Shown here: positions 16,036-25,073 of the stretch, piece by piece
Numbering within the stretch: position 1 is the first letter of the stretch
How the letters are laid out: every line of letters starts with the position of its first letter
Assembly: GCA_964354345.1 (NCBI GenBank)
Contig: CAYGZL010000032.1
Location: 62,001-126,000, forward strand
Length of the DNA: 64,000 bases
Reading direction: 5' to 3'
Source: CAYGZL01 sp964354345
GTDB lineage: Bacteria; Chloroflexota; Anaerolineae; Anaerolineales; UBA4823
Made by a program: the position numbers and the translations under genes
Notes under the pieces: model-generated
What the model was told of the DNA's origin: nothing
Database searches by the model: none
What the model saw: only the letters and a program-made list of their open reading frames with translations

Positions 16036-16467
16036 ATGAAACAGTTTATTATGAAAGCAGTGCTGATAAGCAGTATCTTCAACATGGCAATTTTATTGGC
16101 AGCCTGCATCAGCAAAAGTGGCTCGAATGAAAAGGGTAGCTCTTCCGAAGTTCGCATTGGTGTTGTGGGTATCAAGTCCCCAGGGCGGATGAATTTCAAA
16201 TTCCAAACCTTCACAGGCAAAGAAACCAGCCCAGTCATCCTGGAAGCCGGACAAACGATGCGGATAAATTACCAGGCAGCATTGAACAAAGGACGGATAA
16301 CCCTGGAATTACACGATCCTGCTGCCCAGGTTGTGTGGCAGAAAATTCTACCCCAACCTGGGCAAGACCAGACCGAGGTCACCGCATACAAAAATGGTGA
16401 ATATACATTAATCGCCATCGGACAGGATGCTGGAGGCAGTTTTGATCTATACTGGCTGGTAAAATAG
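16036..16467 (+). CDS. Small lipoprotein of unknown function
   Basis: 143 residues. A hydrophobic signal peptide ends in the lipobox LAAC with Cys24, predicting a membrane-anchored exterior protein. The mature part has alternating polar strands (GKETSPVILEAGQTMRINYQ, RITLELHDPAAQVVWQ, GEYTLIAIGQDAGGSFDLYW), which looks like a small beta-sandwich. Similar short lipoproteins with an EAGQTM..NY core occur in other bacteria, without a known role. The ATG at 16036 follows GGAGG; ATG 16051 is an alternative. It heads an apparent three-gene operon that ends with a phosphodiester glycosidase. Confidence 0.7.
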   Translation: MKQFIMKAVLISSIFNMAILLAACISKSGSNEKGSSSEVRIGVVGIKSPGRMNFKFQTFTGKETSPVILEAGQTMRINYQAALNKGRITLELHDPAAQVVWQKILPQPGQDQTEVTAYKNGEYTLIAIGQDAGGSFDLYWLVK

Positions 16468-16480
16468 TTTTCGAAACGGC

Positions 16481-16882
16481 ATGTTTATAACATTATCTAT
16501 TCTCGAATCCAGTCAGGTTACATCTACTCCAGTTGCCATGTGGTCGCTTATTATAGGCACTCTCATTATTTTTTTCATAATCCTTGTTTTGATCGAGGCA
16601 ACTGTCCTACAGTTTCTGGGTTGGGGTTCAATTCGGAAAGCGTTAATCAGTGCCCTGGCAATGAACTTCCCATCCAGTTTACTGCTAATCCTGTTGTTTA
16701 TGATTATTAAGCAACGTTGGACTGCTTTAATTATTTCCTGGATTCTGGCTATATTGATTGAAGGCAGCATCCTGAGTCGAATCCGCCGTAATCAAGTGCG
16801 ACTTAATTTTTGGTCAGCAGTACTGGCCAACCTGGTCAGTTTTCTGTTATTGATAGTACCAGCTCTATTCTATGCGCGTTGA
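16481..16882 (+). CDS. Integral membrane protein of unknown function
   Basis: 133 residues with about four hydrophobic helices (near 19-45, 58-75, 80-97 and 110-131) separated by short basic loops such as SRIRRNQVR. No family is recognised. It begins 13 nt after the lipoprotein stop, and its end overlaps the start of the next gene by 11 nt, so translation of all three is linked. It may be a membrane partner of the lipoprotein or the glycosidase. Confidence 0.6.
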   Translation: MFITLSILESSQVTSTPVAMWSLIIGTLIIFFIILVLIEATVLQFLGWGSIRKALISALAMNFPSSLLLILLFMIIKQRWTALIISWILAILIEGSILSRIRRNQVRLNFWSAVLANLVSFLLLIVPALFYAR

Positions 16883-18563
16883 AGTTAATAAGGAAAGTGC
16901 GAACTTGAACAAATATTTACGGATAGCGATTGTTTTTCTTTTAATAATTACCGTGTTCACGAGCCTCCATTGGGCTGATCCAACGCCTGAGGCAATCGCC
17001 CAGGCGGTTTTGAATGATTGGGAACCGGTCGCTGAAGGGATTAATTACCAGGAGTTCTTCCTGCCAGATTATCCTAACCATGTATATGTGACCCGCCTGG
17101 ACCGCCATAATCCAAATGTCACACTGGAAAGCGCCATCGCACAAGGCCGGCTCTCCGGTGGTCTGGAAACTGTCAGTGGGATGTCCGCCCGCTATGATCA
17201 GGCCTTGAATACCTGGGGGGAAGCTGTGATTCCTCACGATAACACCGCCTGGGGTTCTCGCAATCAGGTAGTTGTTGCGATTAACGGATATTTCTTCGAT
17301 TACGGAACTGGTATTCCCTGGCGCGGGCAGGTTTATTCAGGTTGGTACGCCAAACGTTTCGACGATCTTGAGAACGGTAGTGGTTTTGCCTGGACCCTGG
17401 AAAGGGATGCATTTATCGGCGAATGTGTTAAGCATGTACAAAGTAAACAGGTGGTCAAGTTCCTCGAAACTAGTAACAGCCTGGAGATCACGGATATTAA
17501 CCGCAGTCGCCAATCGGACGAACTGATCCTCTATACACCCCAGTATGATGCAACCACCCTGACCGATAATTCGGGGACAGAAGTGCTGGTGGAGATGAGC
17601 CGCCCAACGTTGATCCTACCGCTGCCTAATGGAGTCAGTGGTCAGATCGTCGAAGTTCGCGTGAATAAAGGCTCCACCCCAATTCCATTTGACCATATTG
17701 TGTTATCGGGCAAAGGTAAAACGGCCAATCAATTGAAAAACAACGCACATGGCGGAGAAACTATCCTCATCTCGCAAGAAATTAAACACTATCAATCCAA
17801 TTGTTCCACACCATTATCGCTCGACTGGACTAAAACTTTTGCCAGTATTGGTGGCAGCTTTTATTTTCTTAGAGATAGCGAAATCCAATCCTTTAGCGAT
17901 GAAGGCGCGAATATCCGCAACCCGCGCACAGCCATTGCGTTCAACCAGGATTACATCTTTTTTGTCGTGGTGGATGGCCGCGATCGGCTAAACAGTGTGG
18001 GTATGAATATGTATGAATTAGGCCTTTTCACTCGCGACACACTTGGCGCCAGTTACGGTATCAACCAGGATGGCGGCGGCTCCTCCACCATGGTAGTGAA
18101 TGGTGAAGTGAAGAACAACCCAAACGCCGACCTGATTGTCTATGAAACCTACCTGCCGATTATCCAACAGGCGAATACCCTCGGGCTCCAGCACTTTGAC
18201 CTGGCGTCCAGTCAGTCAGAAGTCGCTTCTCTCTACCGCCGGCTGGAGACAGCCAAAAAAGAGCGCGCGGTAGCCAATGGTATGTTGATGGTTGTAGTTC
18301 TACCGAAAGAACAAACTTCAACATTCCGGGTTGGAGAAGCAGTCGTGGTTGTTGGTATGAATAAAACTGCCGTTCGTTTGGGTCCGGGTTTGAATTATTC
18401 AGTCTTGGCCTGGATCAATCCAGGATCGCCAGGCCAGATTATCGACCATGCCAATAGATTGAATGGCGTTCTGGCAAAAGACAATTACTGGTGGCGGGTT
18501 AAACTTAGCAATGTCACAGGTTGGGTAGCGGAACCTGCGCTCAATTCTGCAGGCCAACCTTAA
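16872..18563 (+). CDS. Phosphodiester glycosidase (NAGPA domain) with C-terminal SH3-like domain
   Basis: 563 residues. An N-terminal hydrophobic segment (about 14-35) acts as signal or anchor. The NAGPA-type domain spans roughly 120-430, with VVAINGYFFDYG, PRTAIAFNQD, VVVDGRDRLNSVGMNMYELG and the signature GINQDGGGSSTMVVNGEV. Members cleave sugar-phosphodiester bonds, for example in teichoic acids, exopolysaccharides or mannose-6-phosphate caps. The last ~75 residues (VRLGPGLNYSVLAWINPG, then WWRVKL and GWVAEPAL) form a bacterial SH3 domain that usually binds cell-wall material. It is therefore an exported cell-surface enzyme; its exact substrate is unknown. It overlaps the preceding membrane-protein gene by 11 nt. 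Confidence 0.82.
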   Translation: MRVEVNKESANLNKYLRIAIVFLLIITVFTSLHWADPTPEAIAQAVLNDWEPVAEGINYQEFFLPDYPNHVYVTRLDRHNPNVTLESAIAQGRLSGGLETVSGMSARYDQALNTWGEAVIPHDNTAWGSRNQVVVAINGYFFDYGTGIPWRGQVYSGWYAKRFDDLENGSGFAWTLERDAFIGECVKHVQSKQVVKFLETSNSLEITDINRSRQSDELILYTPQYDATTLTDNSGTEVLVEMSRPTLILPLPNGVSGQIVEVRVNKGSTPIPFDHIVLSGKGKTANQLKNNAHGGETILISQEIKHYQSNCSTPLSLDWTKTFASIGGSFYFLRDSEIQSFSDEGANIRNPRTAIAFNQDYIFFVVVDGRDRLNSVGMNMYELGLFTRDTLGASYGINQDGGGSSTMVVNGEVKNNPNADLIVYETYLPIIQQANTLGLQHFDLASSQSEVASLYRRLETAKKERAVANGMLMVVVLPKEQTSTFRVGEAVVVVGMNKTAVRLGPGLNYSVLAWINPGSPGQIIDHANRLNGVLAKDNYWWRVKLSNVTGWVAEPALNSAGQP

Positions 18564-18573
18564 TTAGTGAAAG

Positions 18574-19164
18574 TTATGGTTCAGCCGCGGCAGCGCTTGG
18601 TTGATTGAGAATTTGCCAATGCTTTACCGGTAGGTAAACAGCCTCGGCTTTACCGATAACGTAATAGTACGGCACCATCCCCCAGCTATGTGAATCCGAG
18701 GAGCTGTTCCGGTTATCACCCAGAACAAACAATGCGTTCTGCGGCACCCGCCAGGTACCGGAATAAGCTGGCGCAGCCTTGAGATAAGTTTCATGTAGCG
18801 GAGCCCCGTTGATATAAACCACACCCCCTGTAATGTTCACCTCATCACCGGGTAATCCGATCACCCGTTTGATATAAGGTTCACCCTCTGGATTGCGCGG
18901 ATAACGGAAGACCACGATATCACCGCGTTTTGGCGAACCCAATTGATAAGCAACTTTGTTAACAAAAACAAAATCGTTTTCATACAAGGTTGGCTGCATA
19001 CTGATCGATTCGACCCGAATACGCGCCGACACCGCATTAATTCCTAGAAAAAGCACCAACGACAAAATCACCGTTTCCAGTAGCTCCAGAAAAAACCTGC
19101 CTCTCCACAGGTGGTCAGAGCGTTCAAGCGGATCGGGATAGATTTCTGTGAAGAATGACTCCAT
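18574..19164 (-). CDS. lepB: Signal peptidase I
   Basis: Type I signal peptidase that removes signal peptides from exported proteins at the outer face of the membrane. 196 residues with one N-terminal membrane helix (about 25-45), the catalytic Ser55 in SISMQPTL, the general-base Lys99 in YIKRVIGLPGD and the closing GDNRNSSSDSHSWG box. Length fits single-anchor Gram-positive-like enzymes. It is last in a minus-strand series behind the MogA-type gene (54-nt gap). The many exported proteins in this window would be its clients. Confidence 0.93.
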   Translation of the reverse strand: MESFFTEIYPDPLERSDHLWRGRFFLELLETVILSLVLFLGINAVSARIRVESISMQPTLYENDFVFVNKVAYQLGSPKRGDIVVFRYPRNPEGEPYIKRVIGLPGDEVNITGGVVYINGAPLHETYLKAAPAYSGTWRVPQNALFVLGDNRNSSSDSHSWGMVPYYYVIGKAEAVYLPVKHWQILNQPSAAAAEP

Positions 19165-19218
19165 AAAGTTACCCGGGGTTAATTTTATCTCGGTCAGGAT
19201 AAAAACGATCCACGCGGT

Positions 19219-19728
19219 TTATGTACCTGACGCATGTCCAGCTTCTGCTGCTGGATCATCCCGCAACAATTGTACCGCGTGGAGGATCACCGGCAGGACA
19301 ACCCTCAGGTTTTCGACCGCGCCTTTGGGACTGCCTGGTAAATTAATAATTAGTGTTCGCCCACGTATGCCAGCCACTGCCCGCGAAAGCATGGCGTGCG
19401 GGGTCACGCGTAAACTGGAGGCGCGCATCGTTTCCGCCAATCCTGGCGCCTGGCGTGCCAGCACTGCCAGGGTTGCTTCAGGGGTGACATCCCGCTGACT
19501 AAAACCAGTTCCACCAGTTGTCAGGATAACATCGATTTTTTCAGTATCACACCAATGGATCAATATCTCCTGGATGAGTTGCATCTCATCGGCAACGATT
19601 GCAGTGAGGACCACCTGCCAACTTTGTCCCGTCACAATTTCGACCAATGCCGGCCCCGCAATATCCGGGCGTTCACCCTTAGATGAGCGATCCGATACAG
19701 TCAGGATGGCAACTCGCACCTCCGACAT
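19219..19728 (-). CDS. MogA/MoaB family molybdopterin-binding protein
   Basis: 169 residues with the MoCF-biosynthesis fold: VAILTVSDRSSKGERPDIAG at the start, the TTGGTGFSQRDVTPEA loop and INLPGSPKGAVENL. MogA adenylates molybdopterin before molybdenum insertion; MoaB paralogues are close and cannot be fully separated by eye. The C-terminal ~20 residues (DDPAAEAGHASGT) are an extra tail. It sits 10 nt after the GNAT gene. No molybdoenzyme is encoded here, but fdhD at 4.9 kb hints that the cell has one. Confidence 0.85.
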   Translation of the reverse strand: MSEVRVAILTVSDRSSKGERPDIAGPALVEIVTGQSWQVVLTAIVADEMQLIQEILIHWCDTEKIDVILTTGGTGFSQRDVTPEATLAVLARQAPGLAETMRASSLRVTPHAMLSRAVAGIRGRTLIINLPGSPKGAVENLRVVLPVILHAVQLLRDDPAAEAGHASGT

Positions 19729-19738
19729 GCCTCAGACC

Positions 19739-20185
19739 TCAATCCAGGTCTTTCCCATATGCATATAAATCCATCCGTTTCCAATCCTGCGTTTCATAAA
19801 AATGGATAGCGGATTGATTGTCTTTGGTCACCAGTAAATAACAACGGATGCATCCCTTGCCACGGAAACGGTTCTCTAACTCTGCCATTAAAGCTGCGCC
19901 TATGCCCTGCTGGCGATATGCGCGGGCGACCGCCAGGTGGTAAACCATGCCGCGCCGACCATCGAAACCGCCTAAGACTGTCCCAATAATTTGACCTTCT
20001 CTCGCTGCCAGCAAAAATAAATCCGGATCACGGAGCAATTTCATTTTTATCTCTTCTGGTTCATCTGACCGGCGAAGATGGATTCCCGCACCAACATGCT
20101 GCCAGAAGTCATACACAGCCGGATAATCTTGTGGGTATAGAAAATCCCGGATCGAATAGGTGTGAACCAGCAAGTTACTCATCAT
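19739..20185 (-). CDS. GNAT family acetyltransferase (RimI-like)
   Basis: 148 residues. The acetyl-CoA-binding stretch is VYHLAVARAYRQQGIGAAL, followed by the GNAT ending NQSAIHFYETQDWKR. It would acetylate an amine on a small molecule or protein N-terminus; the substrate is unknown. The start at 20185 is the first of two ATGs (ATGATGAG) that overlap the stop of the preceding PHP-AlbA_2 gene, so translation is coupled. A longer frame exists upstream but lies wholly inside that gene. Confidence 0.8.
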   Translation of the reverse strand: MMSNLLVHTYSIRDFLYPQDYPAVYDFWQHVGAGIHLRRSDEPEEIKMKLLRDPDLFLLAAREGQIIGTVLGGFDGRRGMVYHLAVARAYRQQGIGAALMAELENRFRGKGCIRCYLLVTKDNQSAIHFYETQDWKRMDLYAYGKDLD

Positions 20186-21923
20186 CCTGCCCAACAACCT
20201 GTCGCCAAGGGCCATGGACACCGTCATCTGTCACACCAAAGTAATACCGGAAACCCTGTTTCGTGCGTTGCACCAGATCATAGCGGATGCTTTTTCCTTG
20301 TTTATAGCTCCGCACCATGCCTAAGTCTCCCCGCCATTGTACTCCCACTGGTGAGAGATCGGCCGCATCCGTGTAAGTTGTCACCGCATAATGCCACAGG
20401 CGGCGCGCTGACTTGCGTGTCACGTTCTTGACAATATTACCGTTACGTAAATCCCGCATCTCATAATAGCGTGTTCCGTCGCGCTCTTCCACAGAAACTA
20501 CTTCCACGCCTGTGCGCGGGGCGGCATCAAATTCTTCCGCAGCGACCAGTGTTTCAGAAGTAACCTGTTGAACCACTTCAGGCAAAACTATCTCGGGCAC
20601 CTCGGCGGAGACAGTGCGACGACCTTGACTGCGTAATACCAGACCAACAATCTCATCCCGCACTGCTAATTCAGTCTCAGCCTCTGAACGCACATAAATT
20701 TTATTATCATCCACTGCATAAGGCGGGTCGTCTCCGCGCGGGATCAACACCCGGATGACCTTTTTACCACCGGCTTCATGGACATCCAGCGCACAATGGA
20801 GTAAAGGGCTGATCCGATTGTTAATTTCTTTCTCCAACAACGCCACCGCCTGCTCTGGATCTGACACGCCCACCACGGGCTTCTTTGGATCAGCGCTCAG
20901 GCCCAGGTAAAGCGTGCCGCCATTGGTATTGGCGAACGCACACACGTCGGCGATGATAGCATAACGTTTACCACCTCTCACGCTGATAGCATCATGGAAA
21001 TCCTGGACGATATTCGCGCCCTCTTCCTGGGCAGCGCGAATAAAATCATAGGCTGGCTCGGCGGTGAAACGGTGTGGTCGGGCACGCGCGAAGTCATTGC
21101 TCTGAAACAATTCATGCAACGCCTCAAAACTCACCTCAGGCAGTAAGACATCCGTCGCGCGATCTCCCACGCCAAGATTCTTCTTACGCACCGGGTCAGT
21201 TGTCAAACGATGAGCGTCGGACCCCTGAACGCAATGCATCCGTCGTGGATATTCTGGTTTAGTGCCATTAAAAAACGCTGCCGTAGTGCGACTACCGCGC
21301 AATTCCAAATCTGTCACCTCCAGAACGTGCAAATGCGGATCCTGGGTATAAGCAATCTTGGTCTGACCGCCGAATACGAAGCCACGCATGGCGACACCAT
21401 TACTCGAATTCGCATGTGCAGCAATCACCAATCCGCCTGCCTCATCAATCAAACGATAAGCAGTCAGGACATCACTCGTGGCGCCAACAGTTGCGGAGCC
21501 TAAATCCAACTGGTCAGAAGGTATTTTTAAATCCAACAAGAGATGCTCAATCTCGCGGATCGGCTTTTCAGGCGGAAATATACCCAGGATATGAAATCCG
21601 AAGGTTGCAGTGAACTCAAAACCGGGCAACACCAGGATTTTTTCGGTCAGACGGCGGTAATCAGCCAGGCGCGCTTGCTCATCGGGCAGTAAGCGTTTCA
21701 ACCTTTCCAATAATTCCAGTTGTTCGATCTCTTCTTGCATCCGGCGGTAACCCGCCACTGTGTTGTGATCGGTGAAGGCGATTATATCCAGCCCACGCGC
21801 TTCAGCGCGGTGCAAAATATCTAATAAATTCGTTTCAGGTTGTTGATAGTCATTCGAAGCGGGTGTGTGTAGATGAAAATCCATCGCACACCATTGCATC
21901 GTACCTCGTCTTTTTTTTGCCAC
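20175..21923 (-). CDS. PHP-domain phosphoesterase fused to an AlbA_2 (Schlafen-type) domain
   Basis: 582 residues. The PHP part spans about 14-285 with metal-binding motifs DFHLHTPASND, AFTDHN, a HANSS segment and GSDAHRL, pointing to a metal-dependent phosphoesterase. Residues ~290-415 match the AlbA_2/divergent AAA-4 fold (SVRGGKRYAIIADVCAFANT, NGGTLYLGLSAD, then YAVDDNKIYVRSEAE), often thought to bind nucleic acid or nucleotide. The last ~165 residues are unassigned and rich in strands. The start is GTG 21923, 1 nt after the lon stop; an ATG eight codons later is an alternative. It is cytoplasmic. Nuclease or nucleotide-phosphatase activity is inferred, not shown. Confidence 0.78.
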   Translation of the reverse strand: MAKKRRGTMQWCAMDFHLHTPASNDYQQPETNLLDILHRAEARGLDIIAFTDHNTVAGYRRMQEEIEQLELLERLKRLLPDEQARLADYRRLTEKILVLPGFEFTATFGFHILGIFPPEKPIREIEHLLLDLKIPSDQLDLGSATVGATSDVLTAYRLIDEAGGLVIAAHANSSNGVAMRGFVFGGQTKIAYTQDPHLHVLEVTDLELRGSRTTAAFFNGTKPEYPRRMHCVQGSDAHRLTTDPVRKKNLGVGDRATDVLLPEVSFEALHELFQSNDFARARPHRFTAEPAYDFIRAAQEEGANIVQDFHDAISVRGGKRYAIIADVCAFANTNGGTLYLGLSADPKKPVVGVSDPEQAVALLEKEINNRISPLLHCALDVHEAGGKKVIRVLIPRGDDPPYAVDDNKIYVRSEAETELAVRDEIVGLVLRSQGRRTVSAEVPEIVLPEVVQQVTSETLVAAEEFDAAPRTGVEVVSVEERDGTRYYEMRDLRNGNIVKNVTRKSARRLWHYAVTTYTDAADLSPVGVQWRGDLGMVRSYKQGKSIRYDLVQRTKQGFRYYFGVTDDGVHGPWRQVVGQDDE

Positions 21924-21924
21924 T

Positions 21925-24501
21925 TTACACTCTATCCCCAGACTCCACCCCGGAACCGACAGACATAATCAAAGCCGGCTCCAGGGCAGCATTCAAAACA
22001 TCATCAACTGTTTCAGCAAATATAAAATTCATTTGCTCGCGAACTTCTTGCGGCAAATCTTCCAGATCAGCCTGGTTGCGCGCCGGCAGGATGACTGTCT
22101 TTAAGGCAAAGCGATGAGCCGCCAAAACCTTTTCCTTAACACCCCCTACCGGCAATACCTGACCGCGCAAAGTTATCTCACCCGTCATTCCGATCTCGGG
22201 GTGCACCGGTCTGCCGGAAATAAGAGATACAAGAGCCGTAGCCATCGTCACTCCGGCTGAGGGACCATCCTTGGGTGTAGCTCCAGCTGGGATGTGGAGG
22301 TGGATATCTGTCTTCTCAAAGAAATCAGGCAGCAAGCCAAGCTGTTCTGCCTTCGCCCGAACAAATGACAATGCAGCATGCGCCGATTCCTGCATCACAT
22401 TACCGACTGAGCCAGTTACCTGGAACCCCTTACCACCGGGCATCCGGGTGGCTTCGATGAAAAGCACATCACCCCCAGCGGAGGTGTAAGCGAGTCCTGT
22501 AGCCACTCCCGGTACTCGAGTACGTTGGCTGATTTCCTCATCGAAGAAATGCGGTCGTCCAAGAAATTCGGTTGCCTTTTCAGGAGTCACTTCAACCCCT
22601 TCTTCCTTGCCTTCAGCCACTTGTGTGACGATCTTACGGCATACCGAACCGATTTCCCGCTCCAAATTTCGCACACCAGCTTCTCGTGTATAGAAACGGA
22701 TGATCCGCTGTAATGCCGAATCGCTAAACGTAACTTCTCCCACCCGTAGACCATTCTCCTGGAGTTGTCGCGGAATTAAATAACCTTTAGCGATAGCAAT
22801 TTTTTCGCCATCGGTATAACCCGAAAGGGCAATTATTTCCATGCGATCGCGTAACGGCGCCGGAATCGGCTCCAGCAAATTGGCTGTGGTTATAAACATC
22901 ACTTGCGACAGATCAAAAGCTACCTCGAGATAATGGTCGCGGAACTCGACATTTTGTTCTGGATCCAGCACCTCAAGTAAAGCAGAGGCTGGATCACCGT
23001 GAAAGTCAAATACCAGCTTATCCACCTCATCGAGCATAAAGACTGGGTTATGCGACTCGGTCCGCCTTAGCGCTTGCAAGATGCGACCTGGCATGGCACC
23101 AATATATGTCCGACGATGGCCGCGGATTTCCGCTTCATCACGCATTCCACCCAAAGAAATGCGGACGAATTTACGTCCCATCGCTCGGGCGATCGAACGT
23201 CCCAATGAGGTTTTTCCAACCCCGGGCGGTCCAACAAAACAAAGGATCGCTCCTTCGCGAATACGATGGATATCATCCTGGGCTAACTGGCTCAACTCTT
23301 CATGACGGTCATGGCGCAGTTTCCGTACCGCCAAAAATTCAATGATCCGCTCCTTAACATCCTGTAAGCCATAATGATCCTGATCCAGCACCTGCCGGGC
23401 ATGCGCGATATCCAGGTTATCAGGTGTTATCAGGGACCAGGGAAGAGCAACCAACCAATCCAGATAGGTACGAATAACGCCATATTCAGCAGAGGCGGTA
23501 GGCAGGCGGCTTAATCGTTCCAACTCCCGCCGCGCTTGCTTATCTGCTTCATCTGACAATCCTGCGGCGTCGATTCTTTTACGAAACTCTTCAATTTCAG
23601 CGGCTTGTTCATCGGCTTCACCGAGCTCACGCTGGATGGCTTTTAGCTGTTCGCGCAAGAAATATTCGCGCTGTACCTTCTCGATTTCCGAGCGCGCCTC
23701 ATTCTGAATTTTCTGACCTATCTCTAAAACCTCAGCTTCATGAGCCAGGATACTCACCAGCATATGCAGCTTACGAGATGTGGAATCTACATCAAGCAGT
23801 TCTTGGGCGTCCTTCAATTCCATGCGTTGGAAGTTGGCGATCGTGTAAACAATTTGAAGGGGATCCTCTAACGAAACTACCGAAGAAACCAGTTCACGGG
23901 GAATGGATGGAATCATCTCCGCGATATGTTCAAACTGATCACGAGCATTGCGCGCCATGGCCTCAAGTTCAAGTCCGCTTTCAACAATCTCTGGATGTAG
24001 GATAACTTCAGCCTTGAGGTAAGGATCTACTTGTAAGAATCTCCCTAAACGAAAGCGCGCCAATCCCTGAATTACCAGGCGGATCGTCCCATCGGGAGCG
24101 CGGAACTGGCGGTGCACCATCGCTACAGTCCCGATTGGATATAAATCTTCTGGAGAAGGTGATTCCAACTCGGGATTTCGCGAGGCAACCAGGCCGATCA
24201 AGCGTTCATCACCTGACATGACATCATCCACCAGACGCACTGACCGTGATTGACCAATGGTCAAAGGTACTACCGTTTGTGGATAAACAACCAGGCCACG
24301 CAGAGGCAAAATTGGTAATACTGCAGGGATTTGCCCTTCATCGACAGTTTTTTGGGCTTCCTCTGCCTCCGAATGACGCCCTTCCCCATCGGTTTGAGGA
24401 ACCATGGCTCTCAAAAATAATCCCTCATCATTGGCTTCACCCTCAGGAAAAAGCCAACTGAACATCTCAAGTATATCTGTAATCCATCGCGAGGCTGGCA
24501 T
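21925..24501 (-). CDS. lon: ATP-dependent protease Lon
   Basis: Lon degrades damaged and regulatory proteins. The sequence is 858 residues from ATG 24501 (860 from GTG 24507). It has an unusually acidic ~60-residue N-terminal leader before the LPILPLRGLVVYP start of the substrate-binding domain, which runs to about 270. The AAA+ module carries Walker A GPPGVGKTS, VFMLDEVDK and the arginine-finger region. The protease domain has the Ser-Lys dyad in PKDGPSAGVTMATAL and VGGVKEKVLAAHR. It lies 44 nt after tRNA-Arg on the same strand and is followed within 1 nt by the PHP-AlbA_2 gene, so the two are co-transcribed. Confidence 0.95.
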   Translation of the reverse strand: MPASRWITDILEMFSWLFPEGEANDEGLFLRAMVPQTDGEGRHSEAEEAQKTVDEGQIPAVLPILPLRGLVVYPQTVVPLTIGQSRSVRLVDDVMSGDERLIGLVASRNPELESPSPEDLYPIGTVAMVHRQFRAPDGTIRLVIQGLARFRLGRFLQVDPYLKAEVILHPEIVESGLELEAMARNARDQFEHIAEMIPSIPRELVSSVVSLEDPLQIVYTIANFQRMELKDAQELLDVDSTSRKLHMLVSILAHEAEVLEIGQKIQNEARSEIEKVQREYFLREQLKAIQRELGEADEQAAEIEEFRKRIDAAGLSDEADKQARRELERLSRLPTASAEYGVIRTYLDWLVALPWSLITPDNLDIAHARQVLDQDHYGLQDVKERIIEFLAVRKLRHDRHEELSQLAQDDIHRIREGAILCFVGPPGVGKTSLGRSIARAMGRKFVRISLGGMRDEAEIRGHRRTYIGAMPGRILQALRRTESHNPVFMLDEVDKLVFDFHGDPASALLEVLDPEQNVEFRDHYLEVAFDLSQVMFITTANLLEPIPAPLRDRMEIIALSGYTDGEKIAIAKGYLIPRQLQENGLRVGEVTFSDSALQRIIRFYTREAGVRNLEREIGSVCRKIVTQVAEGKEEGVEVTPEKATEFLGRPHFFDEEISQRTRVPGVATGLAYTSAGGDVLFIEATRMPGGKGFQVTGSVGNVMQESAHAALSFVRAKAEQLGLLPDFFEKTDIHLHIPAGATPKDGPSAGVTMATALVSLISGRPVHPEIGMTGEITLRGQVLPVGGVKEKVLAAHRFALKTVILPARNQADLEDLPQEVREQMNFIFAETVDDVLNAALEPALIMSVGSGVESGDRV

Positions 24502-24544
24502 GGACACTTTTCACTTCCCGTAATTGGTAATACTTTCTAACTGA

Positions 24545-24616
24545 TGCCCCTACCAGGATTCGAACCTGGATCTACGGCTTAGAAGGCCGCAGCTTTGTCC
24601 CTTAAGCTATAGGGGC
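24545..24616 (-). tRNA. tRNA-Arg (anticodon UCU)
   Basis: A full cloverleaf folds on the minus strand: acceptor GCCCCTA/TAGGGGC, a D arm GCTT/AAGC, an anticodon arm GCGGC/GCCGT with loop CTTCTAA (anticodon TCT, reading AGA and AGG), and a T arm CCAGG-TTCGAAT-CCTGG. The discriminator is A, and CCA is not encoded. It is 72 nt long with a short variable loop. It sits 11 nt after an unrecognised gene and 44 nt before lon, all on the same strand. Confidence 0.93.
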
Positions 24617-24627
24617 AAGACTATTAT

Positions 24628-25065
24628 TCAATCAATGCAGGGGCGCAATCCCTTATGAACCTGCATACCCGAAAGAGTTTTCAATATGATCATCGGTGGG
24701 CGTCCCAATCGTTCAGCCAATTGATTTGGTGTAAGGGGTGCATTGCCATTTGCTAGAAAAATGCGAAACACTGCATCTACCAAAGCGGTCTGCTGTGTAA
24801 TAAATCCTGACACCCTGGCACAATGGGTGATTAAGGCGTGTTGCATACCATCAACACGTTGCACCTCAGCAGTCTGGGGGTCCACCCAATCAACTTCTCC
24901 ATGTGCAGAAATATCGGCGAAACTTTTCTGGTGGTCTACACACAGATAATTCCGCAGATAAACTCGCCAATCCTGATCGTTCTTCTGCCACCAATCAAAA
25001 TCGATATGGAAACAGGTATCGAGTGTCGGTTTGACCAGGTTAATGCGTTTGATCTCAGTCACCAA
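24628..25065 (-). CDS. Conserved-looking protein of unknown function (small partner of the 25074 gene)
   Basis: 145 residues; not recognised. The first ~80 residues contain several Trp/Asp-rich segments (HIDFDWWQKNDQDWRVYLRN, LCVDHQ, EVDWVDPQTAEVQ). The second half (ALVDAVFRIFLANGNAPLTP, then NQLAERLGRPPMIILKTLSG) reads like a winged helix-turn-helix. The start is GTG 25065 with a strong AGGAGG site just upstream, 8 nt after the stop of the larger gene at 25074. tRNA-Arg follows within 11 nt. I infer a two-protein module, possibly nucleic-acid-binding, but no function is assigned. Confidence 0.6.
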   Translation of the reverse strand: MVTEIKRINLVKPTLDTCFHIDFDWWQKNDQDWRVYLRNYLCVDHQKSFADISAHGEVDWVDPQTAEVQRVDGMQHALITHCARVSGFITQQTALVDAVFRIFLANGNAPLTPNQLAERLGRPPMIILKTLSGMQVHKGLRPCID

Positions 25066-25073
25066 AGCCCTCC

